7,292 bases of DNA, taken from the NCBI GenBank assembly GCA_946184255.1, contig CAMHFA010000050.1, positions 1-7,292 on the forward strand, in the 5' to 3' direction. The position numbers and the translations under genes were made by a program. The notes under the pieces are model-generated. The model saw only the letters and a list, made by a program, of their open reading frames with translations, ran no database searches and was not told the origin of the DNA. This DNA is from an uncultured Bacteroidales bacterium (lineage in GTDB: Bacteria; Bacteroidota; Bacteroidia; Bacteroidales; UBA932). This document shows, in pieces, positions 6,578 to 7,292 of the stretch (its first letter is position 1; every line of letters begins with the position of its first letter).

Positions 6578-7292
6578 ATGAAAAAGTATCTTCTGGCAAT
6601 AGCTGCCTTACTGCTTTTATCTTCCTGCGAGGTTCATCATTTTATCTCCGACAACGGATTCCGGCTTCAGGTTGAGAAAGACTTTGATTCCAGGATGGCC
6701 GACAATCCATCCCTGAAAGAGTTCTGCCCCGTTGACAGCCTGCTGCTGACCACAGAGGAGAAGGAGGCCCTTAAGTTTCTCTATGCATACATGCCTCTTG
6801 CCGACCTAACCGACTATCCCCTGAGTTATTATCTGGATTGCGTCCAGTCTTCCTTCAAGACCCGTGACGAGATGGGTTGGAATGTTCCGGAAAGGGTATT
6901 CCGGCATTTCGTACTGCCAATTAGGGTCAATAACGAAAAGCTTGATACGGCCAGGATGGCCTTCGCGAGGGAGATCAAGCCCAGAATAGAGGGAATGGGC
7001 ATGAAGGACGCCATCCTTGAGGTCAACCATTGGTGCCACGAGAAACTCACCTACAAACCTTCCGATGCAAGGACCCTTTCCCCTCTTGCAAGTGCAAGGA
7101 GCACCCTTGGTCGCTGCGGTGAAGAATCCACTTTCACCGTCACCGCGCTCCGCTCTGTGGGAATCCCTGCCCGTCAGGTTTACACTCCACGGTGGGCACA
7201 CACCGACGACAACCATGCCTGGGTCGAGGCCTGGGCAGACGGGGAATGGTTTTTTATGGGAGCCTGCGAACCGGAACCGGTCCTGAACCTAG
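6578..7292 (+). CDS. Transglutaminase-like domain lipoprotein (partial, runs off the 3' end)
   Basis: Translation from the ATG at 6578 stays open for 238 codons to the last base, so the gene is incomplete here. MKKYLLAIAALLLLSSC is a lipoprotein signal with lipidated Cys17, predicting an outer- or inner-membrane lipoprotein. Residues 124-230 form a transglutaminase-like fold. The Cys nucleophile is in GRCGEES (Cys180), after SPLASARSTL; GIPARQVYTPRWAHTDDNHAW holds the catalytic His213. The next strand, WVEAWADGEWFFMGACEPEP (215-234), has Gly at the position where many family members have the third, acidic residue (the VDPT motif), and Glu231 lies close by. The segment before residue 124 is mostly helical and polar and is not recognised. 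Members of this superfamily in bacteria include proteases and peptidoglycan- or glycan-associated hydrolases, and Bacteroidota relatives with the GACEPEP signature are often much longer with further C-terminal domains. The substrate is unknown. It lies 22 bases after the CBM9-like gene and is likely in the same transcript. Confidence 0.88.
   Translation, partial: MKKYLLAIAALLLLSSCEVHHFISDNGFRLQVEKDFDSRMADNPSLKEFCPVDSLLLTTEEKEALKFLYAYMPLADLTDYPLSYYLDCVQSSFKTRDEMGWNVPERVFRHFVLPIRVNNEKLDTARMAFAREIKPRIEGMGMKDAILEVNHWCHEKLTYKPSDARTLSPLASARSTLGRCGEESTFTVTALRSVGIPARQVYTPRWAHTDDNHAWVEAWADGEWFFMGACEPEPVLNL

Noticed and set aside
6806..7216. Minus-strand open frame opposite the transglutaminase-like gene
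   Set aside because: The plus strand carries a lipoprotein signal and catalytic motifs over this stretch; the minus frame has no domain features.

Overview
The window looks like a chromosomal segment of a Bacteroidota (most likely Bacteroidales) bacterium. This rests on the protein families present, on two candidate Bacteroidales-type -7 promoter boxes (TAnnTTTG), on the absence of clear Shine-Dalgarno sites, and on signal peptides ending in G-Q. Base composition appears roughly balanced. The genus cannot be fixed from the sequence.

Layout. A single compact divergent regulatory region near 5655-5736 splits the window. To its left, on the minus strand, lies a tightly packed run read from right to left: a membrane-anchored SGNH protein (4203-5654), a secreted SGNH protein (2944-4206), an MBOAT O-acyltransferase (1073-2953), a short periplasmic TlpA/ResA-like thioredoxin (547-1038), and the truncated front end of a metallophosphoesterase-type protein (24-497). 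The first three genes overlap by 4 and 10 bases. To its right, on the plus strand, are a CBM9-like carbohydrate-binding protein (5737-6555) and, 22 bases on, a transglutaminase-like lipoprotein that runs off the window end (6578 onward).

How the genes fit together. MBOAT proteins that partner with SGNH proteins (the AlgI/AlgJ/AlgX, PatA/PatB and DltB/DltD logic) move acyl groups, usually acetyl, across the inner membrane and onto an extracytoplasmic glycan or polymer. One MBOAT with two diverged SGNH partners in a translationally coupled run therefore suggests a cell-envelope or exopolysaccharide O-acylation module. The acceptor glycan is unknown. The thioredoxin could serve exported cysteine-containing partners, but that is inference. 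The divergent pair is probably another envelope or carbohydrate function; apart from the shared promoter region, nothing ties it to the acylation genes.

Oddities. A short palindromic dispersed-type repeat sits in frame inside the metallophosphoesterase fragment, between its signal peptide and its fibronectin-like domain. The MBOAT carries a hydrophobic insert just before its catalytic histidine. The two SGNH proteins each deviate from canonical motifs at different positions. The CBM9-like protein lacks any export signal. No RNA genes, CRISPR array, insertion sequence or convincing terminator was seen.
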